From Ruminococcaceae bacterium UBA3903 (lineage in GTDB: Bacteria; Bacillota; Clostridia; Oscillospirales; Acutalibacteraceae): 64,000 bases of DNA. Below the pieces are notes generated by a model. That model ran no database searches. It was not told the origin of the DNA and saw nothing but the letters and a program-made list of their open reading frames with translations. Positions 16,729-25,846 of the stretch are shown here, in pieces. The stretch is taken from the NCBI GenBank assembly GCA_002391625.1, contig DGFJ01000019.1, positions 15,334 through 79,333 on the forward strand. Direction: 5' to 3'. Each line of letters opens with the position of its first letter. Position 1 is the first letter of the stretch. Made by a program: the position numbers and the translations under genes.

Positions 16729-18264
16729 TTGTTAAAAAAGAGATTTTTAATAAATGGAGCATGGTTAACGGGAATAACTCTAATAACACGGACAATAGGT
16801 ATATTTTTTAGGGTGTATATGTCCAATGCTATTGGCAGTGAGGCTATAGGACTGTATCAGTTAATATTAACAGTTTATTTTTTTACTGTTACTACTGTCA
16901 CAGGCGGAGTGTCATTGGTTGTAACCCGTTTGGTGACAGATGCCATAGCAAAAGGTAATAAATCTGCAGTGCAATATATAACTGCCAGGTGCTTAGCCTT
17001 TAGTGTTGGCTTTAGCATTATTATTGGCAGTTTAATGGCATTTTTTTCACAGGATATAGGTGTTGGTATTTTAGGGGATAGCAGAACGGTGATGTCCATA
17101 CAGGTGTTAGCACCGAGCTTGCCCTTTATGGCCGTTTCCGCTTGTCTTAGAGGCTACTTTTATGCACGCAGAAAAGTATTTAAAACAGGCAGCGAACAGT
17201 TAATTGAGCAAGTAGTAGAAATAGGTGTTTTTGCGTTATTGGTAGGTACAATGGCACCTATGGGTATGGAGTATGCCTGCTGCGCAGTGGCAATAGGTAC
17301 AACAGCAGCAGAGGTAGTGTCCTTTATTTATTCCTACATATTGTATAGACTGGATGTTAGGACCATTAAAGAAAAGCCCAAAAGGATAAAAGGCTTTTTA
17401 AGAAAATCTGTAAGCATAGGTGTTCCTGTAACCCTAAGCTCCTGCCTGCGTTCGGGGCTAAGTTTGGTAGAAAATGTGATGATACCCTGGGGCTTAAAAA
17501 AATCTGGTAATACATACGAAAAATCCTTATCGGCTTATGGTGCAATAACTGGTATGGCAATGCCTGTCATAGGGTTTCCGTCTGTATTCTTGTTTTCCTT
17601 TTCTATGCTTATGATACCTGAGATGTCAGAAGCCAACGCACAGCTTCACAAAAAATCGGTTCAGTATATGACTAGCAGAATTCTGAGGTTTGCCTTGCTG
17701 TTTTCTCTGCCTACTGGTGTTTTATTCTTCTTCTTTGCACAGGCGTTGGGCAGTATTATTTATGGCAGTGAGGAAATAGGCTTGTATATAGCGTTGTTGG
17801 CACCGGTAGTACCCCTAATGTATTTAGACAGTGTGGTAGACGGCATATTAAAAGGGCTAAATCAACAGCTGCACTATTTAACCTATAATATAATAGATTC
17901 GGTTATAAGAGTAATATTAATAGCAGTTCTGCTGCCTCGTATAGGCATAATGGGAATTATCGTTGTTACATATATGAGCGAGATTATCAACACGGGATTG
18001 TCGCTAATGAGATTATTAAAGGTGGCAGAAATACATATTAAAATAGTAGATTGGGTTGTTAAACCGTTAATATCCATAATAATACCCTGTTTGCTAATAA
18101 AGGTAGCAACAGGGTATATAGCAGTTATAAATTTGGGTGTCACCACAGTTCTTTCAATATTAATATGTGTAGCAACCTATATAATAATAATGCTGTTGAC
18201 AGGAGGATTAAAAGACGAAGAAATAATGTGGTTTAAAGGTATATTAAGGCTAAAGAAAAAGTAG
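16729..18264 (+). CDS. spoVB: SpoVB-like polysaccharide flippase (MOP/MATE superfamily)
   Basis: About 511 residues of mostly hydrophobic sequence with some 14 predicted helices, starting FLINGAWLTGITLITRTIGIFFRVYMSNAIG and containing GLYQLILTVYF and the central PVTLSSCLRSGLSLVENVMIPWGLKKSG, typical of the SpoVB/YtgP branch that flips lipid-linked peptidoglycan precursors; SpoVB itself acts in spore cortex synthesis. The TTG at 16729 has a GGGGTG site 7 bases upstream; an ATG at 16705 in the same frame has none. Its stop lies two bases from that of the facing spoVAE, so the two genes share no space for separate terminators. Confidence 0.87.
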   Translation: MLKKRFLINGAWLTGITLITRTIGIFFRVYMSNAIGSEAIGLYQLILTVYFFTVTTVTGGVSLVVTRLVTDAIAKGNKSAVQYITARCLAFSVGFSIIIGSLMAFFSQDIGVGILGDSRTVMSIQVLAPSLPFMAVSACLRGYFYARRKVFKTGSEQLIEQVVEIGVFALLVGTMAPMGMEYACCAVAIGTTAAEVVSFIYSYILYRLDVRTIKEKPKRIKGFLRKSVSIGVPVTLSSCLRSGLSLVENVMIPWGLKKSGNTYEKSLSAYGAITGMAMPVIGFPSVFLFSFSMLMIPEMSEANAQLHKKSVQYMTSRILRFALLFSLPTGVLFFFFAQALGSIIYGSEEIGLYIALLAPVVPLMYLDSVVDGILKGLNQQLHYLTYNIIDSVIRVILIAVLLPRIGIMGIIVVTYMSEIINTGLSLMRLLKVAEIHIKIVDWVVKPLISIIIPCLLIKVATGYIAVINLGVTTVLSILICVATYIIIMLLTGGLKDEEIMWFKGILRLKKK

Positions 18265-18266
18265 TA

Positions 18267-18623
18267 TTAGGATTTATCTTTAGGCTTAGAAAGCAACGCA
18301 CCTAGCAAACCAAAAAATATAGCAGCTGTTATGCCTGCGGCGGCAGCAGTGACGCCACCTATTGCTATACCCATAGCGCCATCCTTTTGGATGGCTTCCT
18401 TTATACCCTCAGCCATGGTATAACCAAAGCCAGACAATGGTACGGTAGCACCAGCACCAGCAAACTGTACCAGTGGCTCATATAAGCCTAATCCAGCTAA
18501 AACAACACCTAGTACCACATAGGTTACAAGTATTCTAGCTGGAGTTAGCTTGGTTTTATCTATTAATATTTGTGCTACAACACATATTAAACCGCCAACC
18601 CAAAATGCGTTTAAGTAATCCAT
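18267..18623 (-). CDS. spoVAE: Stage V sporulation protein AE
   Basis: 118-residue membrane protein with four hydrophobic segments and the conserved FWVGGLICVVAQILIDKT, LTPARILVTYVVLGV, and AGAGATVPLSGFGYTMAEG. SpoVAE is part of the SpoVA channel that moves dipicolinic acid into and out of the spore across the inner membrane, normally encoded with spoVAC and spoVAD. Neither neighbour is present here, so either the set is dispersed in this genome or only this subunit stands apart. Start follows AAAGGGTGAG. It converges on spoVB, another sporulation gene. Confidence 0.93.
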   Translation of the reverse strand: MDYLNAFWVGGLICVVAQILIDKTKLTPARILVTYVVLGVVLAGLGLYEPLVQFAGAGATVPLSGFGYTMAEGIKEAIQKDGAMGIAIGGVTAAAAGITAAIFFGLLGALLSKPKDKS

Positions 18624-18868
18624 TACATCTCACCCTTTCAAAAACTATTTTTTCCTGTACAGATAAATTTATACATAAATAAAATAATGAAGTTAAATAA
18701 AGCCCATGGGTATCTTAGAAAATCAAATATTTTGGTTATTCCGACAATTATCAGCAGCCTGTTTGTAAAAAGCCAAATTCACATATATTAATAATTGCGT
18801 TTTTAGGCTTCCTGGTCCATGCAAAGCTTGTGTATATCATTTGATTTTACATATTATCTAGTTAAATC
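18624..18868. other. Intergenic space upstream of spoVAE and of the lipoprotein gene
   Basis: A-T-rich and without a credible ORF. I looked for sporulation sigma-F/G/E type promoter boxes ahead of spoVAE and found no convincing match. Confidence 0.5.
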
Positions 18869-18897
18869 TTGATTTTTGTATTATAATTCTTTATAAT
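18869..18897 (+). promoter_or_regulatory. sigma-A-type promoter of the lipoprotein gene
   Basis: TTGATT at 18869-18874 and a perfect TATAAT at 18892-18897 with a 17-base spacer, about 75 bases before the start codon. Confidence 0.65.
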
Positions 18898-18976
18898 GTA
18901 ATATAGTATGTTTAAATGATTTTATTTTCATAATCTGTAGACATAAAATAAATAAAAAAGTTGAGGAGTTTTTGTG

Positions 18977-20290
18977 GTGAATAAAAAGAGAGTATTTCTT
19001 ACAGCTATATTTTTAGGTGTAGTAGTGGCGTTAGGCTGTTTTTTGACAGGCTGTGGTGACGAAACAGTGGACCTTATGCAATATGCAAAGGTAACATTTA
19101 CAGGATTTAATTCCAAGGGTGAGGCTGATATTGAAGTAAATTTGGATGAGCTAATGGAAAAGGCGTCTAAGAATGCCCCAGACGATCTGAAGGCTACGGG
19201 AATATCAAGTGGTATTTCAGCATTTAGGTCTACATTTTCATATAAGCTAAGCAAGTACGACGATTTGTCAAACGGTGAAAAGATTATAATGACGGTTTCG
19301 TATAATGAGCGCTTAGCTAAAGCCTTTAAGTTTAATTTTAAAGCAGAAAATAAAGAGATAGAGGTTACTGGGCTATCAGAGGCGCAGGAGGTTGATTTGT
19401 TCGATGGCGTAACAGTCAGCTTTAGCGGTAAATCACCGCAGGGAACAGCCAAGGTGATAAAAAGCGATAAAGACCTTTTACTAAAAAAGGTGTATTACAG
19501 CCTGAACAAGGCTGATGGACTGGCAAACGGAGATACTGTCATTGTCACTGCTGGTTACAGCGAAAATGAAGCAGAAGAAAATGGAATAATTGTAGGTAAA
19601 ACGGAAAAGAAATTTACAGTGGAAGGCTTGGACGAGTATATATCAAAATATGAGCAAATGGATAAGACATTGTATGATAAAATGGATAAACAAGCCAGAG
19701 ATATGATAGACGCTAAAATCGCAGATGATAGCTTTGGCCACTTCCTAAAGGGAGGATATGTAGCATCTGACTATAGTAAGGGTGTATCTGATTTAAAGGT
19801 AGAGGCAGACCGCTGCTTGTTTGGCTCATTAAAGGAAGGTGCAGACAAGGATTACAATATAGGGGTTAACACCTTATCAATGGTTTACAAAATAACAGGT
19901 AAGGATAAAAAGGATGAGGATGGCTTTACAACATATGTGTCTGTAAGATTTTCAGACATAATATTACTGTCTGACGGTAAGCTGGATGTTGTAGTAACAG
20001 ACGGAAAGCTTGATGGCAAATGTGATACTTATGAAAATATATTTAGAAATGTTGTAACCTCAAACAAGGATAAATATGGCTTTGAGGAGATTGATATAAC
20101 AAAGGCGGAAAATCTGCCTAAAGCATCTGTTAGCGGTAGTAATACCAGCAGTACGGAAAAATCAACAGAGAAAACAACAGAGAAAGCAACAGAGGAATCC
20201 ACACAATCTGCAACTAACAGCAGTGTTGCTAGCAGTTCTAGTGAAAAAGCTACACAGACAGCTACGACAGCATCTGTATCCAGCAGATAA
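18977..20290 (+). CDS. Secreted lipoprotein with two similar domains and a Ser/Thr/Glu-rich tail
   Basis: About 437 residues. A lysine-containing signal sequence and hydrophobic core end in a lipobox, LTGC, near residue 26, predicting a lipid anchor on the outer face of the membrane. Two related segments follow: the first has VTFTGFNSKGEADIEVN and a later YDDLSNGEKIIMTVSYNE with IEVTGL, the second VSFSGKSPQGTAKV and ADGLANGDTVIVTAGYSE with FTVEGL. The last 60 residues are low-complexity Ser, Thr, Glu and Lys, as in wall-spanning linkers, but without a sortase motif. GAGGAG is 8 bases from the GTG at 18977; GTG at 18974 is the alternative. Function unknown; it stands alone and ends in a strong terminator. 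Confidence 0.85.
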   Translation: MNKKRVFLTAIFLGVVVALGCFLTGCGDETVDLMQYAKVTFTGFNSKGEADIEVNLDELMEKASKNAPDDLKATGISSGISAFRSTFSYKLSKYDDLSNGEKIIMTVSYNERLAKAFKFNFKAENKEIEVTGLSEAQEVDLFDGVTVSFSGKSPQGTAKVIKSDKDLLLKKVYYSLNKADGLANGDTVIVTAGYSENEAEENGIIVGKTEKKFTVEGLDEYISKYEQMDKTLYDKMDKQARDMIDAKIADDSFGHFLKGGYVASDYSKGVSDLKVEADRCLFGSLKEGADKDYNIGVNTLSMVYKITGKDKKDEDGFTTYVSVRFSDIILLSDGKLDVVVTDGKLDGKCDTYENIFRNVVTSNKDKYGFEEIDITKAENLPKASVSGSNTSSTEKSTEKTTEKATEESTQSATNSSVASSSSEKATQTATTASVSSR

Positions 20291-20304
20291 TATAGCATTA
20301 ACAG

Positions 20305-20339
20305 GGTGTTTGTCCAATATTGGGCAGGCACCTTTTTTT
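20305..20339 (+). terminator. Intrinsic terminator after the lipoprotein gene
   Basis: 12-bp stem with three G-U pairs (20305-20316 with 20321-20332), 4-base loop and seven T. Confidence 0.9.
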
Positions 20340-20614
20340 ATGCTTGCCAAGTATGGGTGTAATCTAATGAGTGAACGACGGTAATCTGCCCTCATAGTGG
20401 GAAAGACATAGCTGTATGACAAACGGCACATAAAATAATTATTTGCCTTCTGCCCATTAGTAAATTATCATTTAGCATTTTATTGTAAATATATCAATAT
20501 ATTAATATACAGTATGATAATAAATCCAGCACACAGCCCGTTTGTAGTAATGTAAAGCAGTAATAAAAGGAAAAATAAAATTTGCTGAAAAGGGTGTAAT
20601 ACCGTCTAAAAAAG
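20340..20614. other. Gene-free stretch ahead of the Rnf promoter
   Basis: About 275 bases with no credible ORF in any frame and no riboswitch core I can recognise. The Rnf promoter begins at its right-hand edge. Confidence 0.5.
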
Positions 20615-20643
20615 TTGTATATATAAAAATAAGCTGATATAAT
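20615..20643 (+). promoter_or_regulatory. Promoter of the rnf operon
   Basis: TTGTAT at 20615-20620 and a perfect TATAAT at 20638-20643 with a 17-base spacer, giving a leader of about 100 bases before rnfC. Confidence 0.7.
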
Positions 20644-20750
20644 ATAAAGGATTATGGCACAATGGGTTAGTTTTAGCTTTTTTGTAGGTAAAGCTGATTC
20701 ATATTGCACATTATGTTTTAATTTTTTATATACACTGGGAGGTACCAACA

Positions 20751-22130
20751 TTGAAAACCCCTAATATCACATTCCCAAAACACCCCTTTAAAACTAGAGG
20801 CGGTGCAAGAGTACCACACAGAAAAAACACAGCACAGTGTGAATCTGTTATTATGCCCCCACCTAGTCAGGTGATTATTCCTATGCAGCAGCATATAGGT
20901 GCTCCATGCACACCTGTTGTTAAGGCTGGTGATACGGTAAAGGTAGGTCAGCTAATAGGAAAAGCCAGTGGCTTTGTGTCTGCTCCTATTCATTCAAGCA
21001 TTTCTGGCACAGTAAAAAAGATTGGTTTTGTTACAATGCCTAACGGTGGAAGGGTACAGGCAATAGTTATTGACAGCGACGGTGAAATGACTGTTAGTGA
21101 AGATGTAAAAGCCCCTACGGTAAACAATCTGGAGGATTTGTTACAGGCAGCACAGGACAGTGGCTTGGTAGGCTTAGGCGGTGCAGGCTTTCCCGCCCAT
21201 GTAAAGCTTAACGTACCAAAGGACAAAAATATTGATACGCTAATCATTAATGCGGCGGAGTGTGAGCCATATATTACCGCAGACCACAGAGAGGCGCTGG
21301 AAAACTCTTGGGAAATTTTGTCAGGAGTATATACATTAAAGGAAATCTTAAATATTGACAGAGTTATCATTGCTATAGAAAATAATAAACCAGACGCCAT
21401 AAAGGTCATGAGCGAGATTGCAGCCAGCAAGGAGAATGACCCTGATGACAGGGTGAGAATTTTATCACTGAAGGCACGTTATCCACAGGGTGCGGAAAAG
21501 GTTTTGGTGCAGGCGTGTACTAAACGAAAAATTCCAGCTGGTGGGCTGCCATCTGATGTAGGCTGTATCGTTATGAACATAGCGTCTATCTCATTTTTAG
21601 CTCAATACATAAAGACCGGTATGCCGTTGATTACCAAACGATTAACTGTTGACGGTTCGGCAATTGCTAATCCTCGCAATGTTATAGTGCCTATTGGCAC
21701 ACCTATTAATCAGGTTATAGAGTTTTGTGGGGGATACAAGGGTACGCCAAAAAAAATACTTATGGGCGGACCTATGATGGGGTTGGCTATTACAGACGAT
21801 ACTATCCCTGTGTTAAAACAAAATAACGCTATTCTTGCTTTTACTGAACAGGACGCAAGGCTAATGGAGGAAACAGACTGTATTCGTTGTGGTCGCTGTG
21901 CTAACAGCTGTCCTATGAATTTAGTACCGCCTGTTATTAGTAAGTGCATAAAGCTAAAGGATATGGAGGCTTTGGAGAAAAGCGGTATTATGACCTGTAT
22001 GGAGTGTGGCTGTTGTGCCTTTAGCTGTCCCGCAGGCAAGCATATTGTACATAATATGCGTATAGGCAAAGCGATGCTAAAGGACTATAAAAAGGCACAG
22101 TCAGCAAAGGATAAGGGGGATAAAAAATAA
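20751..22130 (+). CDS. rnfC: Rnf complex subunit RnfC
   Basis: 459 residues. Peripheral subunit of the ion-translocating ferredoxin:NAD oxidoreductase that handles NADH. The N-terminal half has the barrel-sandwich region (VKAGDTVKVGQLIG, APIHSSISGTV) and the nucleotide/FMN-binding GLGGAGFPAHVKL with INAAECEPYITADHR. Two [4Fe-4S] motifs lie near the C-terminus: CIRCGRCANSCP and CMECGCCAFSCP. The start is a TTG with GGGAGG 8 bases upstream. First gene of the rnfCDGEAB operon; its TAA overlaps the rnfD ATG by one base. Confidence 0.97.
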   Translation: MKTPNITFPKHPFKTRGGARVPHRKNTAQCESVIMPPPSQVIIPMQQHIGAPCTPVVKAGDTVKVGQLIGKASGFVSAPIHSSISGTVKKIGFVTMPNGGRVQAIVIDSDGEMTVSEDVKAPTVNNLEDLLQAAQDSGLVGLGGAGFPAHVKLNVPKDKNIDTLIINAAECEPYITADHREALENSWEILSGVYTLKEILNIDRVIIAIENNKPDAIKVMSEIAASKENDPDDRVRILSLKARYPQGAEKVLVQACTKRKIPAGGLPSDVGCIVMNIASISFLAQYIKTGMPLITKRLTVDGSAIANPRNVIVPIGTPINQVIEFCGGYKGTPKKILMGGPMMGLAITDDTIPVLKQNNAILAFTEQDARLMEETDCIRCGRCANSCPMNLVPPVISKCIKLKDMEALEKSGIMTCMECGCCAFSCPAGKHIVHNMRIGKAMLKDYKKAQSAKDKGDKK

Positions 22131-23071
22131 TGACAGCGAAGTTATATGTGTCATCATCGCCTCATTTGCGACAGGGTGATACCACACAAAAAATAATGCT
22201 TAATGTAGTTATTGCGTTAATGCCTGCGTTAATAGCGGCAGTAGTGATTTTTGGCTGGCGGGTGTTGCTGGTAACGGGTGTTACTGTGGGCAGCTGCGTT
22301 TTAGCAGAATTTATAAGCCGTAAGGTAATGAAGCGTAAAAACACTGTTTTTGATTTAAGTGCAGTTGTAACAGGAATGCTGTTGGCGATGAATTTACCAG
22401 TTAACGTAAACTTGTTAATAGCTGTATTTGGTTCAGTAGTAGCCATAGTGGTGGTAAAGCAGATGTTTGGCGGTTTGGGACAGAATTTTGTTAACCCAGC
22501 TATAGCCGCCAGAATAGTTTTACTGGTTTCCTTCCCTGCACAGATGACCACATGGACAGCACCCCTAATATACCAGAATGGTGCAGACGCTGTTTCAACA
22601 GCTACACCCTTAGCAAACAATGCCAATGGTATTAGCACATCATATATGGATTTGTTTTTAGGTACGACAGGTGGCTGTTTAGGTGAAACCTGTGCAATAG
22701 CACTAATAATTGGCGGTGTGTACCTAATAGTTAAAAGGATTATTAGCCCAATTATTCCATTATGCTTTATCGGTACGGTAGCCTTGTTTGCTGTACTTGT
22801 AGGTCAGGACCCGTTGTTTCATATTTTATCTGGTGGTGTTATTATTGGTGCTTTCTTTATGGCTACTGATTACACAACATCCCCTATTACCTTTAAGGGT
22901 AAGCTAATATTTGGTATAAGCTGTGGCGTTATCACCATGCTGATAAGGTTATATGCAAATTTGCCAGAGGGTGTATCCTTCTCAATTATTCTAATGAATA
23001 TTTTAACCCCTCTAATCGAAAGAGGTACTATGCCAAAGCCATTTGGCAGTGTAAAGAAAAACAAAGCATAA
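22130..23071 (+). CDS. rnfD: Rnf complex subunit RnfD
   Basis: 313-residue integral membrane subunit, related to NqrB. Multiple hydrophobic helices are evident, and the segment ADAVSTATPLAN matches the site where FMN is covalently attached to a Thr in NqrB/RnfD proteins. The family signature GGLGQNFVNPAIAARI is also present, and MATDYTTSPITFKGK near the C-terminus. Part of the rnf operon, overlapping rnfC by one base. Confidence 0.96.
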   Translation: MTAKLYVSSSPHLRQGDTTQKIMLNVVIALMPALIAAVVIFGWRVLLVTGVTVGSCVLAEFISRKVMKRKNTVFDLSAVVTGMLLAMNLPVNVNLLIAVFGSVVAIVVVKQMFGGLGQNFVNPAIAARIVLLVSFPAQMTTWTAPLIYQNGADAVSTATPLANNANGISTSYMDLFLGTTGGCLGETCAIALIIGGVYLIVKRIISPIIPLCFIGTVALFAVLVGQDPLFHILSGGVIIGAFFMATDYTTSPITFKGKLIFGISCGVITMLIRLYANLPEGVSFSIILMNILTPLIERGTMPKPFGSVKKNKA

Positions 23072-23122
23072 TTTGATTAGAAATTAAAATATATCACAGA
23101 AAATTTTGAAAGGATGATAATA

Positions 23123-23707
23123 ATGAAACCCTTTAATATAAAGGCAATAGCTATACCAACGGTTTCGCTGTTTGCCATATGTCTAATAGTTACGGCGTTG
23201 TTAGCTGGGACTAATGCAATGACAGCAGATACTATTGCAAGGCAGTCCTTGGAAAAGGCATCACAATCAAGAAGCGTTGTGCTACCACAGGCTAAGGATT
23301 TTAAGGAATGCACATTAGATGATAAAACATACTACCAAGGATTGGACGACAGCGGTAACATTGTGGGCTACACCTTTACCACAGCTGCAAAGGGCTATGG
23401 TGGTGAGGTACAGGTTATGACAGGTATTGACAGCACCAACGCAGTCAGCGGTGTAGTTATCCTGTCACAAAACGAAACACCGGGACTAGGTGCTAATGCG
23501 GAAAAGGATGTATTTAAGGATCAGTTTAAGCAACAGCTAACATGGGACGGTGGCATGTTTACAGTGATTAAAAATGCACAACCGACTACAGGTGAAATAC
23601 AGGCTATGACTGGTGCTACCATAACATCAAAGGCAGTGGCGAATGCTGTTAATGAGGCTGTTGATATGTACTATAAAGTAGCGGTAGACAAGGGGGCAGA
23701 TAAATAA
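23123..23707 (+). CDS. rnfG: Rnf complex subunit RnfG
   Basis: 194 residues: one N-terminal membrane helix, then an extracytoplasmic FMN-binding domain. The covalent flavin site MTGATITSKAV lies near the C-terminus, and GYGGEVQVMTGID and NETPGLGANAEKD are the usual conserved blocks. Two in-frame ATGs compete; the one at 23123 has GAAAGG at a 9-base spacing, while the one at 23114 abuts the ribosome binding site. The stop overlaps rnfE by one base. Confidence 0.96.
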   Translation: MKPFNIKAIAIPTVSLFAICLIVTALLAGTNAMTADTIARQSLEKASQSRSVVLPQAKDFKECTLDDKTYYQGLDDSGNIVGYTFTTAAKGYGGEVQVMTGIDSTNAVSGVVILSQNETPGLGANAEKDVFKDQFKQQLTWDGGMFTVIKNAQPTTGEIQAMTGATITSKAVANAVNEAVDMYYKVAVDKGADK

Positions 23708-24390
23708 TGGCTCAAAAGAAAACAATGCTTCAAGAATTTTCAAAGGGTATTATCAAGGAAAACCCTGTACTATGCTTGGTGCTGGGAACCTGTCCTACCT
23801 TGGCGGTTACTACAGCCGCTACTAATGCCATTGGTATGGGTATAGCGGCTACCTTGGTCTTAATATGCTCAAACGCTGTTATTTCTGCGTTAAGAAACGT
23901 TATACCAGATAAGGTTCGTATTCCTGCTTACATAACAATTATTGCAGGCTTTGTTACTATTGTGCAAATGCTTGTAAAGGCGTATGCACCAGCAATAGAT
24001 GAGAGCTTGGGTATTTTCCTACCCCTTATTGTTGTTAACTGTATCATCTTGGGCAGAGCGGAAATGTACGCCAGTAAAAACAGGGTCATCCCATCTATGC
24101 TGGATGGTTTAGGTATGGGTGTAGGCTTTACAGCGGCTATGCTGTTAATGGGCATTATACGTGAGCTGTTAGGCACAGGCTGTGTATTTGGTATACCTAT
24201 TACAGCTGGTTTTGTCAGCCCAATTATTATATTTATACTGCCACCGGGGGGCTTCTTTGTATTTGGTATGCTTATTGCGTTATCCAACAAGCTAAGCCAC
24301 AAGAAAAATCCTGAGACGGCAGGCTGTGGCAGCTGCCCGATGAGTGGTACTTGCTCAAAATTAAAGGCCGAAGGGGGCTGTGACAAATGA
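23707..24390 (+). CDS. rnfE: Rnf complex subunit RnfE
   Basis: 227-residue membrane subunit of the NqrD/RnfE family. Six hydrophobic helices, NPVLCLVLGTCPTLAVT at the N-terminus and the pore-lining inverted motif with Cys in VVNCIILGRAEMYA. In Rnf and Nqr the paired subunits A and E each provide half of an in-membrane iron-sulfur site. The C-terminal tail carries extra cysteines (CGSCPMSGTCSKL), which I cannot assign. Overlaps rnfA by four bases. Confidence 0.96.
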   Translation: MAQKKTMLQEFSKGIIKENPVLCLVLGTCPTLAVTTAATNAIGMGIAATLVLICSNAVISALRNVIPDKVRIPAYITIIAGFVTIVQMLVKAYAPAIDESLGIFLPLIVVNCIILGRAEMYASKNRVIPSMLDGLGMGVGFTAAMLLMGIIRELLGTGCVFGIPITAGFVSPIIIFILPPGGFFVFGMLIALSNKLSHKKNPETAGCGSCPMSGTCSKLKAEGGCDK

Positions 24391-24995
24391 TAAAAAGCTT
24401 GGTTGCCGTTTTCTTGGCGGCTATATTAACAGAAAACTATGTGCTAAGTAAATTTTTAGGAATTTGTCCATTTTTAGGAGTATCTAAAAAACTAAAAACA
24501 GCGGTAGGCATGAGCGGGGCTGTAATATTTGTTATGGTGCTGGCAACAGCTGTTACTTGGCCCATATACCAAAGCATGCTTGTGCCAGCAGGACTGGAAT
24601 ATCTGCAAACTATTGTTTTTATTTTAGTTATAGCAGGGTTAGTACAGTTAGTAGAAATTTTGTTAAAAAAATATATGCCTCCTCTTTATAACTCACTTGG
24701 TATATACCTGCCATTAATCACTACAAACTGTGCGGTTTTAGGTGTAACAATGCTTGTTATAGAAAAAGCATCGGGTGACCCTGCCTTTACATACGTATCA
24801 GCATTGGTAAATGCTCTTGGTGCAGGCGTGGGCTTTCTGGTGGCTATGGTTATGTTTGCAGGTGTGCGTGAAAGATTAGAAACCAGTGATATACCACAAA
24901 CCTTTAAAGGACTGCCTATTACGTTGGTAGCGGCATCATTAGTAGCTATATCATTCTTAGGCTTTAGCGGTTTAGTAGAAAACTTAATTAAGTAA
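24387..24995 (+). CDS. rnfA: Rnf complex subunit RnfA
   Basis: 202-residue membrane subunit, partner of RnfE and homologous to NqrE. The N-terminus has AAILTENYVLSKFLGICPFLGVSKK and the middle SLGIYLPLITTNCAVLGVTML with the conserved membrane cysteine. VRERLE near the C-terminus is the usual end of the last conserved loop. ATGA overlap with rnfE indicates coupled translation. Confidence 0.96.
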   Translation: MIKSLVAVFLAAILTENYVLSKFLGICPFLGVSKKLKTAVGMSGAVIFVMVLATAVTWPIYQSMLVPAGLEYLQTIVFILVIAGLVQLVEILLKKYMPPLYNSLGIYLPLITTNCAVLGVTMLVIEKASGDPAFTYVSALVNALGAGVGFLVAMVMFAGVRERLETSDIPQTFKGLPITLVAASLVAISFLGFSGLVENLIK

Positions 24996-25027
24996 CGCCT
25001 ATATTTAAGGAAAGGGTATGATGTTTA

Positions 25028-25813
25028 ATGAACCCAATAGTTATTGCTATTATTATTGTTGCTGGTATAGGATTAGTTGTGGGATTAATTCTGGCAGTAG
25101 CATCTATCGTGTTCGCTGTGCCTAAAAATGAAATGGCAGAGGCTGTTTTGGAGGTTTTACCAGGTGCTAACTGTGGTGCGTGTGGCTTTTCAGGCTGCAG
25201 CGGTTATGCAGCAGCCTTAGCTGATGGCAGCGCCGAAAGCGGTTTGTGTGCTCCCGGTGGTACTCAGGTGGTTAAGGCGGTTGCAAAGGTTTTGGGGAAG
25301 GATGCAGGGCTTGTAGAGAAAAAAACAGCGGTTGTCCATTGTGTTGGCAGCTGTGATAACACTGACACAAAAATGGAGTATGATGGCATAAAAACCTGTA
25401 AAGCTGCCAGCGTGCTGACAGGTGGCACAGGTAAATGCGGTTTTGGCTGTATAGGCTTTGGCGATTGTGTAAATGCCTGTGAATATGATGCCATAAGGGT
25501 ATGCAACGGTGTGGCGGTTGTTAACCCAGAAAGCTGTAAAGCTTGTAAAAAATGTGTAGCTGTTTGTCCTAAAAATATTATTTCCATAATACCTGTAAAA
25601 AAGGCAGCTGTGGTTAGATGCAGTAACCATGACAAGGGCGGTATTACAAAAAAAGCCTGCACAGCTGGCTGTATAGGCTGTATGCGTTGTACTAAGGTAT
25701 GCCCTACAGGTGCTATAAAGGTGGAAAATTTTTTGGCTAGCATTGACAGTAGCTTGTGTACGGGATGCGGTAGCTGTATGGCAGAGTGTAAACAAGGCTG
25801 TATTACAATGTGA
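25028..25813 (+). CDS. rnfB: Rnf complex subunit RnfB
   Basis: 261 residues. A single N-terminal membrane helix (about 4-30), then the Fe-S domain with Cys 49, 52, 57 and 74 (NCGACGFSGC and later SGLC), followed by four ferredoxin-like cysteine motifs (CGFGCIGFGDC, CKACKKCVAVCP, CIGCMRCTKVCP, CTGCGSCMAEC). RnfB is the electron entry subunit that takes electrons from reduced ferredoxin. As usual in Clostridia it is the last gene of rnfCDGEAB. GGAAAGGG precedes the ATG. Confidence 0.97.
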   Translation: MNPIVIAIIIVAGIGLVVGLILAVASIVFAVPKNEMAEAVLEVLPGANCGACGFSGCSGYAAALADGSAESGLCAPGGTQVVKAVAKVLGKDAGLVEKKTAVVHCVGSCDNTDTKMEYDGIKTCKAASVLTGGTGKCGFGCIGFGDCVNACEYDAIRVCNGVAVVNPESCKACKKCVAVCPKNIISIIPVKKAAVVRCSNHDKGGITKKACTAGCIGCMRCTKVCPTGAIKVENFLASIDSSLCTGCGSCMAECKQGCITM

Positions 25814-25846
25814 AGATTAAATGAATTTTACAAATTTATAGGATTT

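Noticed and set aside
20340..20614. Riboswitch (for example cobalamin or FMN) ahead of the rnf operon
   Set aside because: No conserved core could be matched, and the region lies upstream of the predicted rnf promoter.
25217..25795. Two long minus-strand ORFs (192 and 159 codons) opposite rnfB
   Set aside because: They are antisense shadows of the Cys-rich, GC-richer rnfB codons; the Rnf frame has clear motifs and operon context.
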